Source: Janthinobacterium sp. GW458P (GTDB lineage: Bacteria; Pseudomonadota; Gammaproteobacteria; Burkholderiales; Burkholderiaceae_D). Taken from it: DNA of 64,000 nt. The notes below the pieces were generated by a model, which saw only the letters and a list, made by a program, of their open reading frames with translations, did no database searches and was not told the DNA's origin. The position numbers were made by a program, and so were the translations under genes. This document shows positions 53,718-62,002 of this stretch, in pieces. Each line of letters begins with the position of its first letter. Positions within the stretch are counted from its first letter, which is position 1. Location: NCBI RefSeq assembly GCF_002127585.1, contig NZ_NEGZ01000001.1, positions 403,774 to 467,773 on the forward strand. The letters run 5' to 3'.

Positions 53718-53832
53718 ACCTCGCACTTTTCCACGATTTTCAGCGGCCCGCAGCCGGGCCGCTAAAAAAAATGAAAAAAGTTCGCGTTGACACTAGCAAA
53801 TTTTGTGCATTGTTTGTAGAATGTGGGTCTTC

Positions 53833-53908
53833 GCCGTTGTAGCTCAGTTGGTAGAGCAGCACATTCGTAATGTGAAGGTCGCCAGTTCGATTCCGGCCAA
53901 CGGCACCA
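53833..53908 (+). tRNA. tRNA-Thr (anticodon CGT)
   Basis: A 76-base cloverleaf with encoded CCA. Acceptor GCCGTTG/CAACGGC, D arm GCTC/GAGC, anticodon loop TTCGTAA with anticodon CGT reading ACG, T loop TTCGATT. The T stem GCCAG/CCGGC has one A-C mismatch at the 52-62 pair. Anticodon-stem end pair G-A is also seen in E. coli tRNA-Thr(CGT). Confidence 0.96.
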
Positions 53909-53928
53909 AGTATTCGTTGTAGAAAAAA

Positions 53929-53957
53929 ACCCACCGCTCAAACGGTGGGTTTTTTTT
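53929..53957 (+). terminator. Intrinsic terminator after tRNA-Thr
   Basis: ACCCACCG (53929-53936) pairs with CGGTGGGT (53943-53950) around CTCAAA and is followed by seven T residues. A-rich bases before the stem extend the pairing. It starts 20 bases after the tRNA. Confidence 0.93.
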
Positions 53958-54008
53958 CGCCTGCAGCATTCTCGCCCGCCAGCCTGCGCCGGCGAGTGGC
54001 GCATCCGT

Positions 54009-55409
54009 CTAAATGACAAATTCCCGGCTCACGGCCGGCTTGTGCGCCAGCAGCAGTGATAATTTTTTTAATGCGTTGGCCAGGCGCGCGCGGTCGCGGA
54101 TGCTGCCCAGCGAGATGCGGATGGCGTTCGGCGGGCGGTTGTCGTAGAAGGCGTCGGAAGCCGTCACGGCCACGCCTTGCGTGCGGGCAGTGGCGGCCAG
54201 TTCGCGCGAGGTCCAGTAGCTGGGCAGCGAGAACCATACGTGGATGCCGTCGCTGCGCGGGTGGCTCGTGCCGGTGAGGATGGTGCGGATGACGTCCTGG
54301 CGCGCGGCTGCTTCGCTGCGTACGCCGGCCAGCAGCTCGTGCGCCGAGCCGTCGTGTATCCATTGCGTCGCCAGCGCCGTCGTCAGGGGCGTGGCCATCA
54401 GGCTGAAGGAACGCAGGGCCTGCACGAAGCGTTCGCGCCGTTGCACGTCGGGCACCAGCGCATAGGCCATGCGCAGGCCGGGCGCCAGGCATTTCGACAG
54501 GGTGGCGATGTGGGACACGTGGCCTGGCGCGTAATGGGCCAGCGGCGGCGGCGCGTCGCTGGCCAGCAGCCAGTACGGGTCGTCCTCGATGATGTGCATG
54601 CCGCAGCGGGCCGCCACTTCCGTGATGGCCAGGCGCCGCGCGTCCGGCATGGTGTGCGCCGTGGGGTTTTGCAGGGTCGGATTCAGGTAGATCAGGCGTG
54701 CATGGTGCTTGCGCCAGGCTTTTTCCAGCGCTTCGGGCAGCATGCCGTCCGCATCCGTTTCCACGACGATGAGCTTGCGGTTCAGCTGCCCCGCCGCCGA
54801 GCGCAGGCCCGGATACACGGCCGCCTCCGTCAAGATGGTGTCGCCGGGCCGGCTCAAGGTCAATATCAGCGCCGCCAGCGCCGCCTGCGCGCCAGGACAG
54901 GCCACCACGTGCTGCGCATCGACGTCGCCAAACATGGGCGCCAGCCAGACGGCGCCCGCCGCGCGGTCGGCTCTGCCACCGCCGCCCAGATGATAGCTCA
55001 TCAACAAGTCGCTGTCCGTGCGCATCAGCACCTGCGCCACGCCCTGTTTCAGCAGGTCATTGAAATCGACGCCCACGGGCGGCGGCGGGATATTCATGCT
55101 CAGATCCAGCAACTGCGTCAATTCCACCTTCGGCGCGGCCACGTAGGTGCCGCGCGCGCCCTGTCCCTCCAGCAGGTTGCGGCGCTTGGCCTCGTCGTAT
55201 GCGCGGGTTACCGTCGTCAGGTCGACCCGGAGCAGCTCGGCCAGGCGGCGCTGCGGCAGCAGGCGGTCGCCGGGACGCAGACTGCCGTCCGACAGCGCGC
55301 GCTCGAGCATGTCGGCGATCTGCAGGTAGCGCGGGCCGCCATGTTGCACGAACGGCGTGACCCATGCGCTGGCCTGGCTTTCTTCTTGTATGGATTTTGA
55401 TTTGGACAT
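54009..55409 (-). CDS. MocR-type regulator (GntR helix-turn-helix fused to aminotransferase-like domain)
   Basis: 466 residues. N-terminal GntR winged helix (ADMLERALSDGSLRPGDRLL, LAELLRVDLTTVTRAYDEAK) at about 28-90, then an aspartate-aminotransferase fold type I domain with VVACPGAQAALAAL, YLNPTLQNPTAHTMP, DDPYW and PLP lysine at about 306 in ATLSKCLAPGLRMAY. MocR proteins use PLP or its amino adducts as signal and usually control a neighbouring gene. The lysine is kept, so PLP binding is likely. The upstream region has nested inverted repeats that may be its operator. Target unknown. Confidence 0.92.
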   Translation of the reverse strand: MSKSKSIQEESQASAWVTPFVQHGGPRYLQIADMLERALSDGSLRPGDRLLPQRRLAELLRVDLTTVTRAYDEAKRRNLLEGQGARGTYVAAPKVELTQLLDLSMNIPPPPVGVDFNDLLKQGVAQVLMRTDSDLLMSYHLGGGGRADRAAGAVWLAPMFGDVDAQHVVACPGAQAALAALILTLSRPGDTILTEAAVYPGLRSAAGQLNRKLIVVETDADGMLPEALEKAWRKHHARLIYLNPTLQNPTAHTMPDARRLAITEVAARCGMHIIEDDPYWLLASDAPPPLAHYAPGHVSHIATLSKCLAPGLRMAYALVPDVQRRERFVQALRSFSLMATPLTTALATQWIHDGSAHELLAGVRSEAAARQDVIRTILTGTSHPRSDGIHVWFSLPSYWTSRELAATARTQGVAVTASDAFYDNRPPNAIRISLGSIRDRARLANALKKLSLLLAHKPAVSREFVI

Positions 55410-55418
55410 TTTGCCTTC

Positions 55419-55475
55419 ATGTATGGGTATTGCTTCCCGTTATTATGGGAAAATTCCCCATAAAAATCCATACAT
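55419..55475. promoter_or_regulatory. Nested inverted repeats upstream of the MocR-type gene
   Basis: Outer arms ATGTATGG (55419-55426) and CCATACAT (55468-55475) enclose inner arms TTATGGG and CCCATAA (about 55443-55463). All four contain the same ATGG/CCAT core. Ten to 65 bases before the regulator start, this is a likely autoregulatory operator. Confidence 0.55.
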
Positions 55476-55864
55476 TTGTGTGTGCAACCCCTGTATCTCA
55501 AGCAAAAGACGATGCATAGCCCATCGTTGTTAGCGCCACGATGCCTGGTCGCTGCAGGGCGTTTTCTGTGCCGCAGCGCACTTGCGATAGCTCCGCAATC
55601 CCTGTCCGTTCCACCAGGCCGGCGGCGTTTGTTATTTTGTCATTTCCAATAGGAATTTAAGTCTGCGCTTCAAGGTGTGGCAGCGCACGGTGGCGCGCGG
55701 CGGGCGCGGTTAAGGTGGTGTCAACAGCTTGCTGCTGATCCAGAGTTTGATATGGCTCAGCCCGGCAGCGTTTAGCCGCTTCTTTTTTCCCGGAAGCGAG
55801 GAGAATCATGATTCGGTCACGGCATCGAGCATGGTTGATTTATTCACCTTTGAAGGAAACCATC
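55476..55864. other. 389-base intergenic stretch without a recognised gene
   Basis: Between the MocR operator and the ElaB/YqjD-like gene. Mixed composition, with stop codons in all frames at short distance. An AT-rich segment near 55627-55660 could hold a promoter for the stress genes downstream. A short frame from 55808 joins the next gene in frame, but the AAGGAAA site favours the start at 55865. Confidence 0.5.
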
Positions 55865-56218
55865 ATGAACGCGATTGAAAAAGCCAGCTCCGATTTGAAC
55901 GGTAACACTCAGGAGACCCGCCAGGACTTGCACCGCACCATCGATAAGGTGGCAGACCAGGCCCAGCCTCTGATCGACAAGGTCGCCACGCGTGCCCACG
56001 AGGGCGTGGACCAGGTGGGCGAGCGCATCGAGAAGGTCAGCGACAGCATGTCGAAAGCGTCCGAACGCCTGATGGCGCGCGGCAAGCAATTGGGCGCCGC
56101 CTGCCAGCGCGCCGGCGAAACGGGCCGTGATTATGTACGCGAGCGTCCGGCCGTGTCGCTGCTGGTGGCCGTGGCGGCCGGTTATGGCCTGTCGAAACTG
56201 CTGGGTTCGCGTAAATAG
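55865..56218 (+). CDS. ElaB/YqjD/DUF883-family membrane-anchored ribosome-associated protein
   Basis: 117 residues. The first 90 are a charged amphipathic helix (DLHRTIDKVADQAQPLIDKV, VDQVGERIEKVSDSMSKASE), followed by one C-terminal span at about 98-112 (SLLVAVAAGYGLSKLLG) ending in SRK. This layout and the glycine-rich end match YqjD/ElaB proteins that tether ribosomes to the inner membrane in stationary phase. ATG 55865 with AAGGAAA upstream. It is followed by a small hydrophobic peptide gene and HPII catalase, both stress-type functions. Confidence 0.85.
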   Translation: MNAIEKASSDLNGNTQETRQDLHRTIDKVADQAQPLIDKVATRAHEGVDQVGERIEKVSDSMSKASERLMARGKQLGAACQRAGETGRDYVRERPAVSLLVAVAAGYGLSKLLGSRK

Positions 56219-56256
56219 TAAGTAGCCGTCGGTTTACGCATTCCTGCCGAGTAGTT

Positions 56257-56317
56257 CTCGTGGGCGCCTGCCCGCTTCGCCATCATGGCGAACTGAGCCG
56301 GCGCCCACGCGCACGAG
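56257..56317. other. Two-tier hairpin between the YqjD-like gene and a small peptide gene
   Basis: Outer arms CGTGGGCGCC (56259-56268) and GGCGCCCACG (56300-56309) enclose an inner hairpin TTCGCC-ATCAT-GGCGAA (56276-56292). A second choice of outer pairing exists (CTCGTG 56257-56262 with CACGAG 56312-56317). There is no T run. It may be an mRNA stabiliser, processing site or attenuator. Confidence 0.55.
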
Positions 56318-56349
56318 GTAGTGGTAGCAGGCAGTAAGGAGGGTGGAAC

Positions 56350-56424
56350 ATGCGCTCCATTTTGTTGTGGTTGATTGGTGTACCTATTCCCATCATTATT
56401 TTGATTGCCCTGTTCGTGCGCTGA
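56350..56424 (+). CDS. Small hydrophobic peptide, 24 residues
   Basis: ATG 56350 to TGA 56422-56424. The ribosome site AAGGAGGG at 56336-56343 is among the best in the window. The product begins MRSILLWLIGVPIPII and is hydrophobic throughout, ending FVR, so it must sit in the membrane. Very similar short peptides are, from memory, found in many proteobacteria next to stress or general membrane genes. The Pro-Ile-Pro centre suggests a kinked helix. Function unknown; a role together with the YqjD-like protein or catalase is only suggested by position. Confidence 0.68.
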   Translation: MRSILLWLIGVPIPIIILIALFVR

Positions 56425-56476
56425 ATGAGGGAGTTGTAGCGTTACTTCCCGGGGCAGACTACTCACAGGAGATGTA

Positions 56477-58888
56477 ATGGCTACCAACAAGAAAACGCCG
56501 TCCACGGACGGTGCGGGTTCCGTATTGAGCAGCATGTCCGGCCCATCCGAGGCCGATCCGCCGCAGAGCCTGGGCAGCGACCACGCCGCGGCCCAGGCGC
56601 TGCTGAAGAAAGCCGCCGCCGGACAGGCGCTGTCGGCCGCCATGCCCGACAATCCGAATGTCGCTGGCCAGTATGGCGAGGCGGCGCGCGCGCCGGCCGA
56701 AGGCGTGCACGTGACGTCGGGCGAAGCGCTGGCCTCGGCCAGCACGACGGGCGAAACGACGCCCTCGCCGAAGGTGGGCGACGGGCAGCCGGCCTTGGGC
56801 GAGAATGCGCGCAATGCCTCGCTCGACGGCGCCCGTAGCGATGACAGCGGCTGCGTGCTGACGACCAACCAGGGCGTGCCCGTGGGCGACAACCAGAACT
56901 CGCTGAAGGCGGGCTTGCGCGGCCCCACCCTGATGGAAGATTTTATTTTGCGTGAAAAGCTCACGCATTTCGACCATGAGCGTATCCCCGAGCGCGTCGT
57001 GCATGCGCGCGGCTCCGCCGCCCACGGCTATTTCGAATGCTACAAGGAGCAAAGCAAGCTGACGCGCGCCGCGCCGTTCGCCAAGGCGGGCAAGCGCACG
57101 CCCGTCTTCGTGCGCTTTTCCACCGTGGCCGGCGAGCGCGGCTCGACCGACACGGCGCGCGACGTGCGCGGCTTTGCCGTGAAGTTTTATACGGACGAAG
57201 GCAACTGGGACCTGGTCGGCAATAACATTCCCGTCTTTTTCATCCAGGATGCGATGAAGTTCCCCGACCTGATCCACTCCGTCAAGCCCGAGCCGAACAA
57301 CGGCATCCCGCAGGCCGCCAGCGCGCATGACACCTTCTGGGACTTCGCCTCGCTGTCGCCGGAAATCACGCACATGCTGATGTGGGTCATGTCCGACCGC
57401 GCCATCCCGCGCAGTTTCCGCATGATGCAGGGCTTCGGCGTGCACACCTTCCGCCTCGTGAACGCCAAGGGGCAGTCCGTCTTCTGCAAGTTCCACTGGT
57501 CGCCCTTGGCCGGCACGCATTCGCTCGTCTGGGACGAAGCCGTGAAGATCAGCGGCGCCGATTCCGACTTCCACCGGCGCGACCTGTGGGAAGCCATCGA
57601 GTGCGGCGAGTATCCCGAATATGAATTGTCCTTCCAGGTCTTCACGGAAGAACAGGCCGAAGCGTTCCCCTTCGACGTGCTCGACCCCACCAAGCTGATT
57701 CCCGAAGAACTGGTGCCCCTGATCCCTGTCGGGAAAATGGTCTTGAACCGCAATCCCGATAACTTCTTTGCCGAGACGGAGCAGGTGGCCTTTTGCACGG
57801 CGCACATCGTGCCCGGCATCGATTTCAGCAACGATCCGCTGCTGCAGGGCCGCATTCACTCGTACGTGGACACGCAGATCACGCGCCTGGGCGGCGCCAA
57901 CTTCCATGAAATCCCCATCAATTCGCCGCTGGCACCGCTGCACAACAACCAGCGCGACGGCATCCACCGCCAGGCCATCAACCGGGGCCGGGTCGCCTAC
58001 GAACCCAATTCGCTGGCGGGCGGCTGTCCGTTCCAGGCGGGCGCGAAGGGGTTCAACAGTTTTCCCGCCCCCACCGAGGGCGACAAGGTGCGCGGCAAGC
58101 CCGAGAAATTCGCCGAGCACTATGGCCAGGCGCGGTTGTTCTGGATCAGCCAGACGCCGGTCGAACAAGACCATATTGTGCATGCGTTCCGCTTTGAACT
58201 GAGCAAGGTGCAGACGGTGGCCATCCGCAAGCGCGTCGTCGCCATGTTGCGCAATGTCGACGAAACCCTGGCGCAGCGCCTGGCCGATGCGCTGGGCCTG
58301 GCGCTGCCGCCCGTCATGCCGCCCGTCGCCATGCTGCCGATCCCTAGCTATCCGCCGTCGCCGGAACTGTCGCTGTTTTTCCGACCCGGCAAGACGGGCA
58401 TCCACACCCTGCGCGTGGCCATCCTCGTGGGGCCGGGCAGCGATGGCGCGCAGGCGCGCAATATCTATGCGTCCCTGCTGGCCGACGGCGCCGTGCCGCG
58501 CCTGGTGGGCAGCCACCTGGGCAAGGTCGACACGAGCGGCGGCGCGCCGCTGGCCGTGGAAATCTCGCTGGAAACGGGGCCGTCCGTGTTGTTCGACGCC
58601 GTCGTGGTGCCGGACGGCGAGGGCGCCGTGCAGCAGCTGGGCAGCGATGCCAATGCGCTCGACTTCCTGCGCCTGCAGTACCGCCACTGCAAGCCGATAC
58701 TGGCCGTCGGCGCGGGCAAGGGCTTGCTGGACCAGGCTGGCGTGCCGACGACCCTGCCCGACGGCAAGCCCGATCCCGCCGTCATCGTCGCGCCGTCCGC
58801 CGATGTCGTGAAAGCCGTGGCGGCCTTCAAGAAGCTGCTGGCCGCCCACCGTTCGTTCGCGCGCGAGACGGACCCGCCGCGCGTGTGA
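56477..58888 (+). CDS. katE: Catalase HPII (large-subunit, with C-terminal flavodoxin-like domain)
   Basis: 803 residues. An extended N-terminal arm of about 145 residues, then the catalase core with active histidine about 176 ([15 protein letters not shown]), distal asparagine about 249-250 ([13 protein letters not shown]), and the proximal tyrosine in [13 protein letters not shown]. The C-terminal 150 residues form the DJ-1/PfpI-like domain of large catalases ([13 protein letters not shown]). Decomposes hydrogen peroxide in the cytoplasm, typically under stationary-phase control. Preceded at 52 bases by a small peptide gene, with GGAG before the ATG. The arm is longer than in E. coli KatE. 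Confidence 0.95.
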   Translation: MATNKKTPSTDGAGSVLSSMSGPSEADPPQSLGSDHAAAQALLKKAAAGQALSAAMPDNPNVAGQYGEAARAPAEGVHVTSGEALASASTTGETTPSPKVGDGQPALGENARNASLDGARSDDSGCVLTTNQGVPVGDNQNSLKAGLRGPTLMEDFILREKLTHFDHERIPERVVHARGSAAHGYFECYKEQSKLTRAAPFAKAGKRTPVFVRFSTVAGERGSTDTARDVRGFAVKFYTDEGNWDLVGNNIPVFFIQDAMKFPDLIHSVKPEPNNGIPQAASAHDTFWDFASLSPEITHMLMWVMSDRAIPRSFRMMQGFGVHTFRLVNAKGQSVFCKFHWSPLAGTHSLVWDEAVKISGADSDFHRRDLWEAIECGEYPEYELSFQVFTEEQAEAFPFDVLDPTKLIPEELVPLIPVGKMVLNRNPDNFFAETEQVAFCTAHIVPGIDFSNDPLLQGRIHSYVDTQITRLGGANFHEIPINSPLAPLHNNQRDGIHRQAINRGRVAYEPNSLAGGCPFQAGAKGFNSFPAPTEGDKVRGKPEKFAEHYGQARLFWISQTPVEQDHIVHAFRFELSKVQTVAIRKRVVAMLRNVDETLAQRLADALGLALPPVMPPVAMLPIPSYPPSPELSLFFRPGKTGIHTLRVAILVGPGSDGAQARNIYASLLADGAVPRLVGSHLGKVDTSGGAPLAVEISLETGPSVLFDAVVVPDGEGAVQQLGSDANALDFLRLQYRHCKPILAVGAGKGLLDQAGVPTTLPDGKPDPAVIVAPSADVVKAVAAFKKLLAAHRSFARETDPPRV

Positions 58889-58899
58889 TGACGTGAAGT

Positions 58900-58924
58900 G
58901 GGCCAGGCCTGCCGGGCCTGGCCC
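58900..58924. terminator. GC-rich hairpin after katE
   Basis: GGGCCAGGCC (58900-58909) pairs with GGCCTGGCCC (58915-58924). It starts 12 bases past the katE stop. No T run follows, so it may stabilise the mRNA end or act with Rho. Confidence 0.4.
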
Positions 58925-59121
58925 TGGATCTGCATGGTCTGCTTGCCCATCGCCTTCAGCGCAGCCTTGTTTTTCTCCTTGGCAACACCATCGATCAATT
59001 TAACCAATCAAAACCTGCTGCGGTGATATGCTGCGCATGAGAACTGTTCATATGCAACTGTTTGCTTAACAACAGCAAAGCAGCAAAGAACGGCTTCAGC
59101 AAACCAGATCGTGATTGCCGC

Positions 59122-60816
59122 ATGGACAAGTACACACCACGGACCTGGGGGCCGGGCGAACGCCCGAACTTGCCCGGGTCGCCATCGACGCCCGAACATT
59201 CGACGCCCAGGCGCGTCGCGTATTTCATCGTCGGCCTGATCGTCGCGCTGACGGGGGGGCTGGGTAATGGCCTGGTGACGGCCAACCTGCTGAATCTGCA
59301 AGGTTCGCTGGCCGCCTATGCCTACCAGATGCAGTGGCTGCCGGCCGCCTATGTGATGACCATCGTGTCCATGAATCTGCTGCTGGTGAAATTCCGCCAG
59401 CAGTTCGGCCTGCGCCTGTTTACCGAATTTTTCCTCGTGCTGTACGCGCTCGTCACCTTCGCCCACCTGTATGCGAATACCTTGCCGTCGGCGATCGCCG
59501 TGCGCGCTGCACACGGCATGGTGGGCGGCGCGCTGGGCGTGCTGGGGCTGTACTACACCTTGCAGGCGTTTCCCGCGCGGCACCGCCTGAAGGGCGTGGT
59601 GCTGGGCCTGGGCTTTGCGCAACTGGCGCTGCCGCTGGCGCGCATCTTCACCTCCGAACTGCTGCAGATCGGCGAATGGCACGGCCTGTACCTGTTCGAG
59701 CTGGGCCTGGCCCTGCTGGCGCTGGGCTGCGTGCTGGCCCTGAAACTGCCGCCGGGCGACCGCGTGCAGACCTTCGAGCCGCTCGACTTCCTCACCTTCA
59801 TCCTGTTCGCCCCCGGCGTGGCCCTGTTGTGCGCCGTGCTGGCGCAGGGACGCACGGCGTGGTGGATGGAGGCCGAGTGGGTAGGCGTGTGCCTGGCGGG
59901 CTCCATCGTGCTCATCGCCGCCTCGCTGGCCATCGAGCATAACCGCGCGCGCCCGCTGCTCAACACGCGCTGGCTCACCACGGGCAAGATCGCCAAGCTG
60001 TTTTTATCGGTGCTGCTGTTTCGCATCGTGCTGTCCGAATCGACGGGCGCCGTCGGCTTCCTGCAGGCGCTGGGCCTGAACACGGACCAGATGCAGAACC
60101 TGTTCGTCGTGGTGCTGCTGGGCAGCGTGGCAGGTTTGGTGGTCAGCGCCCTGACGATCAACCCGGCCACCACCCACCGCTCGCTGATGTTCGCGCTGCT
60201 GCTGATCGCTGCCGGCGCGTTGATCGACGCGCACGCCACCAGCCAGACGCGCCCCGTCAACATGTACGTGAGCCAGTTCCTGCTGGCCTTCGGCGGCACG
60301 TATTTTCTCGGCCCCACCATGGTGTCCGGCATGGGCGCCGTGATCGCCGAACCGCGCAACCTGGTCAGCTTTTCCGTGATGTTTACCATGACGCAGAACC
60401 TGGGCGGCTTGCTCGGTTCGGCCATCGTCGGCACCATCCAGACGGCGCGCGAAAAATACCATTCCAGCTATCTGGTCGAACACCTGACCATGCTCGACCC
60501 GCAGGTGGCTGCCCGCCTGCAGTCGGGTGCAGCGGCCTATGGCGGCGTGCTGGGCGACCCCGCGCTGCGCAGCGCCCAGGGCGTGGCGCGGCTGGGCGCC
60601 ATCGCCACGCGCGAAGCCAATGTACTCGCTTATAACGACGTTTTTCTGATGATCGCCGGCGTCGCCCTTGCCACCTTGCTGTGGATGCTGGTCAGCCAGT
60701 CCTGGACCCGCATCACCATGGGCGCGCGGCGCCTGGTCGGCCCCGTGCGCGACGCGCAAACGGCCATGGCCATCGTCCCCATTACCAATTCGGAACCGAG
60801 CAATGACAGAAAATAG
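59122..60816 (+). CDS. MFS efflux transporter (DHA2/EmrB-like)
   Basis: 564 residues with about 14 spans. YFIVGLIVALTGGLGNGLV opens span 1 and QWLPAAYVMTIVSMNLLLV the next; the motif C-like region PARHRLKGVVLGLGFAQLALPL is present. The C-terminal part has a periplasmic loop around 455-510. With the HlyD-type adaptor and NodT outer-membrane channel genes that overlap behind it, this forms a tripartite pump across both membranes. Substrates could be drugs, aromatic acids or other amphiphiles; none can be named. ATG 59122 (MDKYTPRTWGPG) is preferred to an upstream ATG at 59062. Confidence 0.88.
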   Translation: MDKYTPRTWGPGERPNLPGSPSTPEHSTPRRVAYFIVGLIVALTGGLGNGLVTANLLNLQGSLAAYAYQMQWLPAAYVMTIVSMNLLLVKFRQQFGLRLFTEFFLVLYALVTFAHLYANTLPSAIAVRAAHGMVGGALGVLGLYYTLQAFPARHRLKGVVLGLGFAQLALPLARIFTSELLQIGEWHGLYLFELGLALLALGCVLALKLPPGDRVQTFEPLDFLTFILFAPGVALLCAVLAQGRTAWWMEAEWVGVCLAGSIVLIAASLAIEHNRARPLLNTRWLTTGKIAKLFLSVLLFRIVLSESTGAVGFLQALGLNTDQMQNLFVVVLLGSVAGLVVSALTINPATTHRSLMFALLLIAAGALIDAHATSQTRPVNMYVSQFLLAFGGTYFLGPTMVSGMGAVIAEPRNLVSFSVMFTMTQNLGGLLGSAIVGTIQTAREKYHSSYLVEHLTMLDPQVAARLQSGAAAYGGVLGDPALRSAQGVARLGAIATREANVLAYNDVFLMIAGVALATLLWMLVSQSWTRITMGARRLVGPVRDAQTAMAIVPITNSEPSNDRK

Positions 60817-62002
60817 GAATCCACCGCCAGCACCGGCAACGCCTCCAGCCGCATCCGCGCCGGCGCCCGCCACTACTTCAGCCTCGGCGCAGCCGGACCG
60901 GCGCCACCAGTGGCTGTCCGCGCTGGCCTTTGCCGCCGTGGCCCTGGTGGGCGTGCTGATCGTGCTGTATGCGTGGCGTTTGCCGCCGTTCACCAGTCCC
61001 ATCGTGACGACGGAAAACGCCACCGTGCGGGGCCAGGTGACCATCATCGGCACGCAGCTATCGGGCTATGTGGTGGAAGTGACGGTGCAGGATTTCATGG
61101 ACGTCAAGGAAGGGCAGTTGCTGGTGCGCATCGACGACCGCATCTACCAGCAGCGCTACGAGCAGGCGCAAGCGCAACTGGCGGCGCAACAGGCGGCGCT
61201 GTCGAACTGGGCGCAGCAGAAGGCCAGCGCGCAAGCCGGCATTTCCGTCAGCGAGGCGGCGCTGGCCAATGCGGAAGCGCAGGCGCGCAAGGCCAGCGCC
61301 GACTTGAACCGGGTGGAGCAGCTGGTGGCGGACGGTTCGTTGTCGCAGCGCGAACACGACCAGTCGCGCGCCACGCAGGCGCAGATGGCGGCCGCGCTGG
61401 CGCAAGCCCGCGCCAACCTCGACATCGCCCAGCAAAGCGTGCATTCCGTGGTGGTCAACAGACAGGCGCTGGAAGCGGCCGTGGCGAACGCGCAGGCGGC
61501 CGTCAAGGCGGCCAGGATCGACCTCGATAACACGCGCATCGTGGCGCCGTCCGATGGCCAGCTGGGACAGGTGACGGTGCGCCAGGGCGCGTACGTGAAT
61601 TCGGGCGCGCAGCTAATGGCGCTGGTGCCGCGCCAGATGTGGGTGATCGCCAATTTCAAGGAAACCCAGATGAACGGCGTGCAGGAAGGGCAGAGCGCCA
61701 CCTTCCACGTCGACGCGCTCGATGGCGCCGTGCTGACGGGCCAGGTCGAGCGCATCTCGCCGGCCACGGGTTCCGAGTTTTCCGTGCTGCCGGCCGATAA
61801 CGCGACGGGCAATTACCTGAAAATCGCCCAGCGCATTCCCGTGCGCATCCGCATCGATCCGGGGCAGGGGAATGCGCGCCGCCTCGTGCCGGGCATGTCG
61901 GTGGTGGTCAGTGTCGATACCTCCGCCGTGCTGAATGACTCGGCGGAGAATCCCGCGCCGCCGCCCCCGTCGAAGAAGGCGTCCGCGAAGGCCAAGCCAT
62001 GA
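60803..62002 (+). CDS. HlyD/EmrA-family periplasmic adaptor protein
   Basis: 399 residues. A Pro/Ala-rich cytoplasmic start, one span at about 37-57, then biotinyl-lipoyl half (TTENATVRGQVTIIGTQLSG), a long helical hairpin (about 100-230, rich in QAQAQLAAQQAAL and ANAEAQARK) and the beta-barrel part with NTRIVAPSDGQLGQVTVRQG. It joins the MFS pump to the outer-membrane channel. ATG 60803 lies 13 bases inside the end of the MFS gene; its stop overlaps the next start by 4 bases. Confidence 0.93.
   Translation: MTENRNPPPAPATPPAASAPAPATTSASAQPDRRHQWLSALAFAAVALVGVLIVLYAWRLPPFTSPIVTTENATVRGQVTIIGTQLSGYVVEVTVQDFMDVKEGQLLVRIDDRIYQQRYEQAQAQLAAQQAALSNWAQQKASAQAGISVSEAALANAEAQARKASADLNRVEQLVADGSLSQREHDQSRATQAQMAAALAQARANLDIAQQSVHSVVVNRQALEAAVANAQAAVKAARIDLDNTRIVAPSDGQLGQVTVRQGAYVNSGAQLMALVPRQMWVIANFKETQMNGVQEGQSATFHVDALDGAVLTGQVERISPATGSEFSVLPADNATGNYLKIAQRIPVRIRIDPGQGNARRLVPGMSVVVSVDTSAVLNDSAENPAPPPPSKKASAKAKP

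Noticed and set aside
56459-58849. Very long open frame on the strand opposite katE
   Set aside because: Composition is the mirror of a GC-rich gene in the antisense frame; no domain, and katE is certain.
58894-59007. Minus-strand start MVKLIDGVAKEKNKAALK between katE and the MFS gene
   Set aside because: About 30 residues look protein-like, but the frame then runs antisense into katE with no own stop in the gap. It may be a remnant of a lost gene; not enough to annotate.
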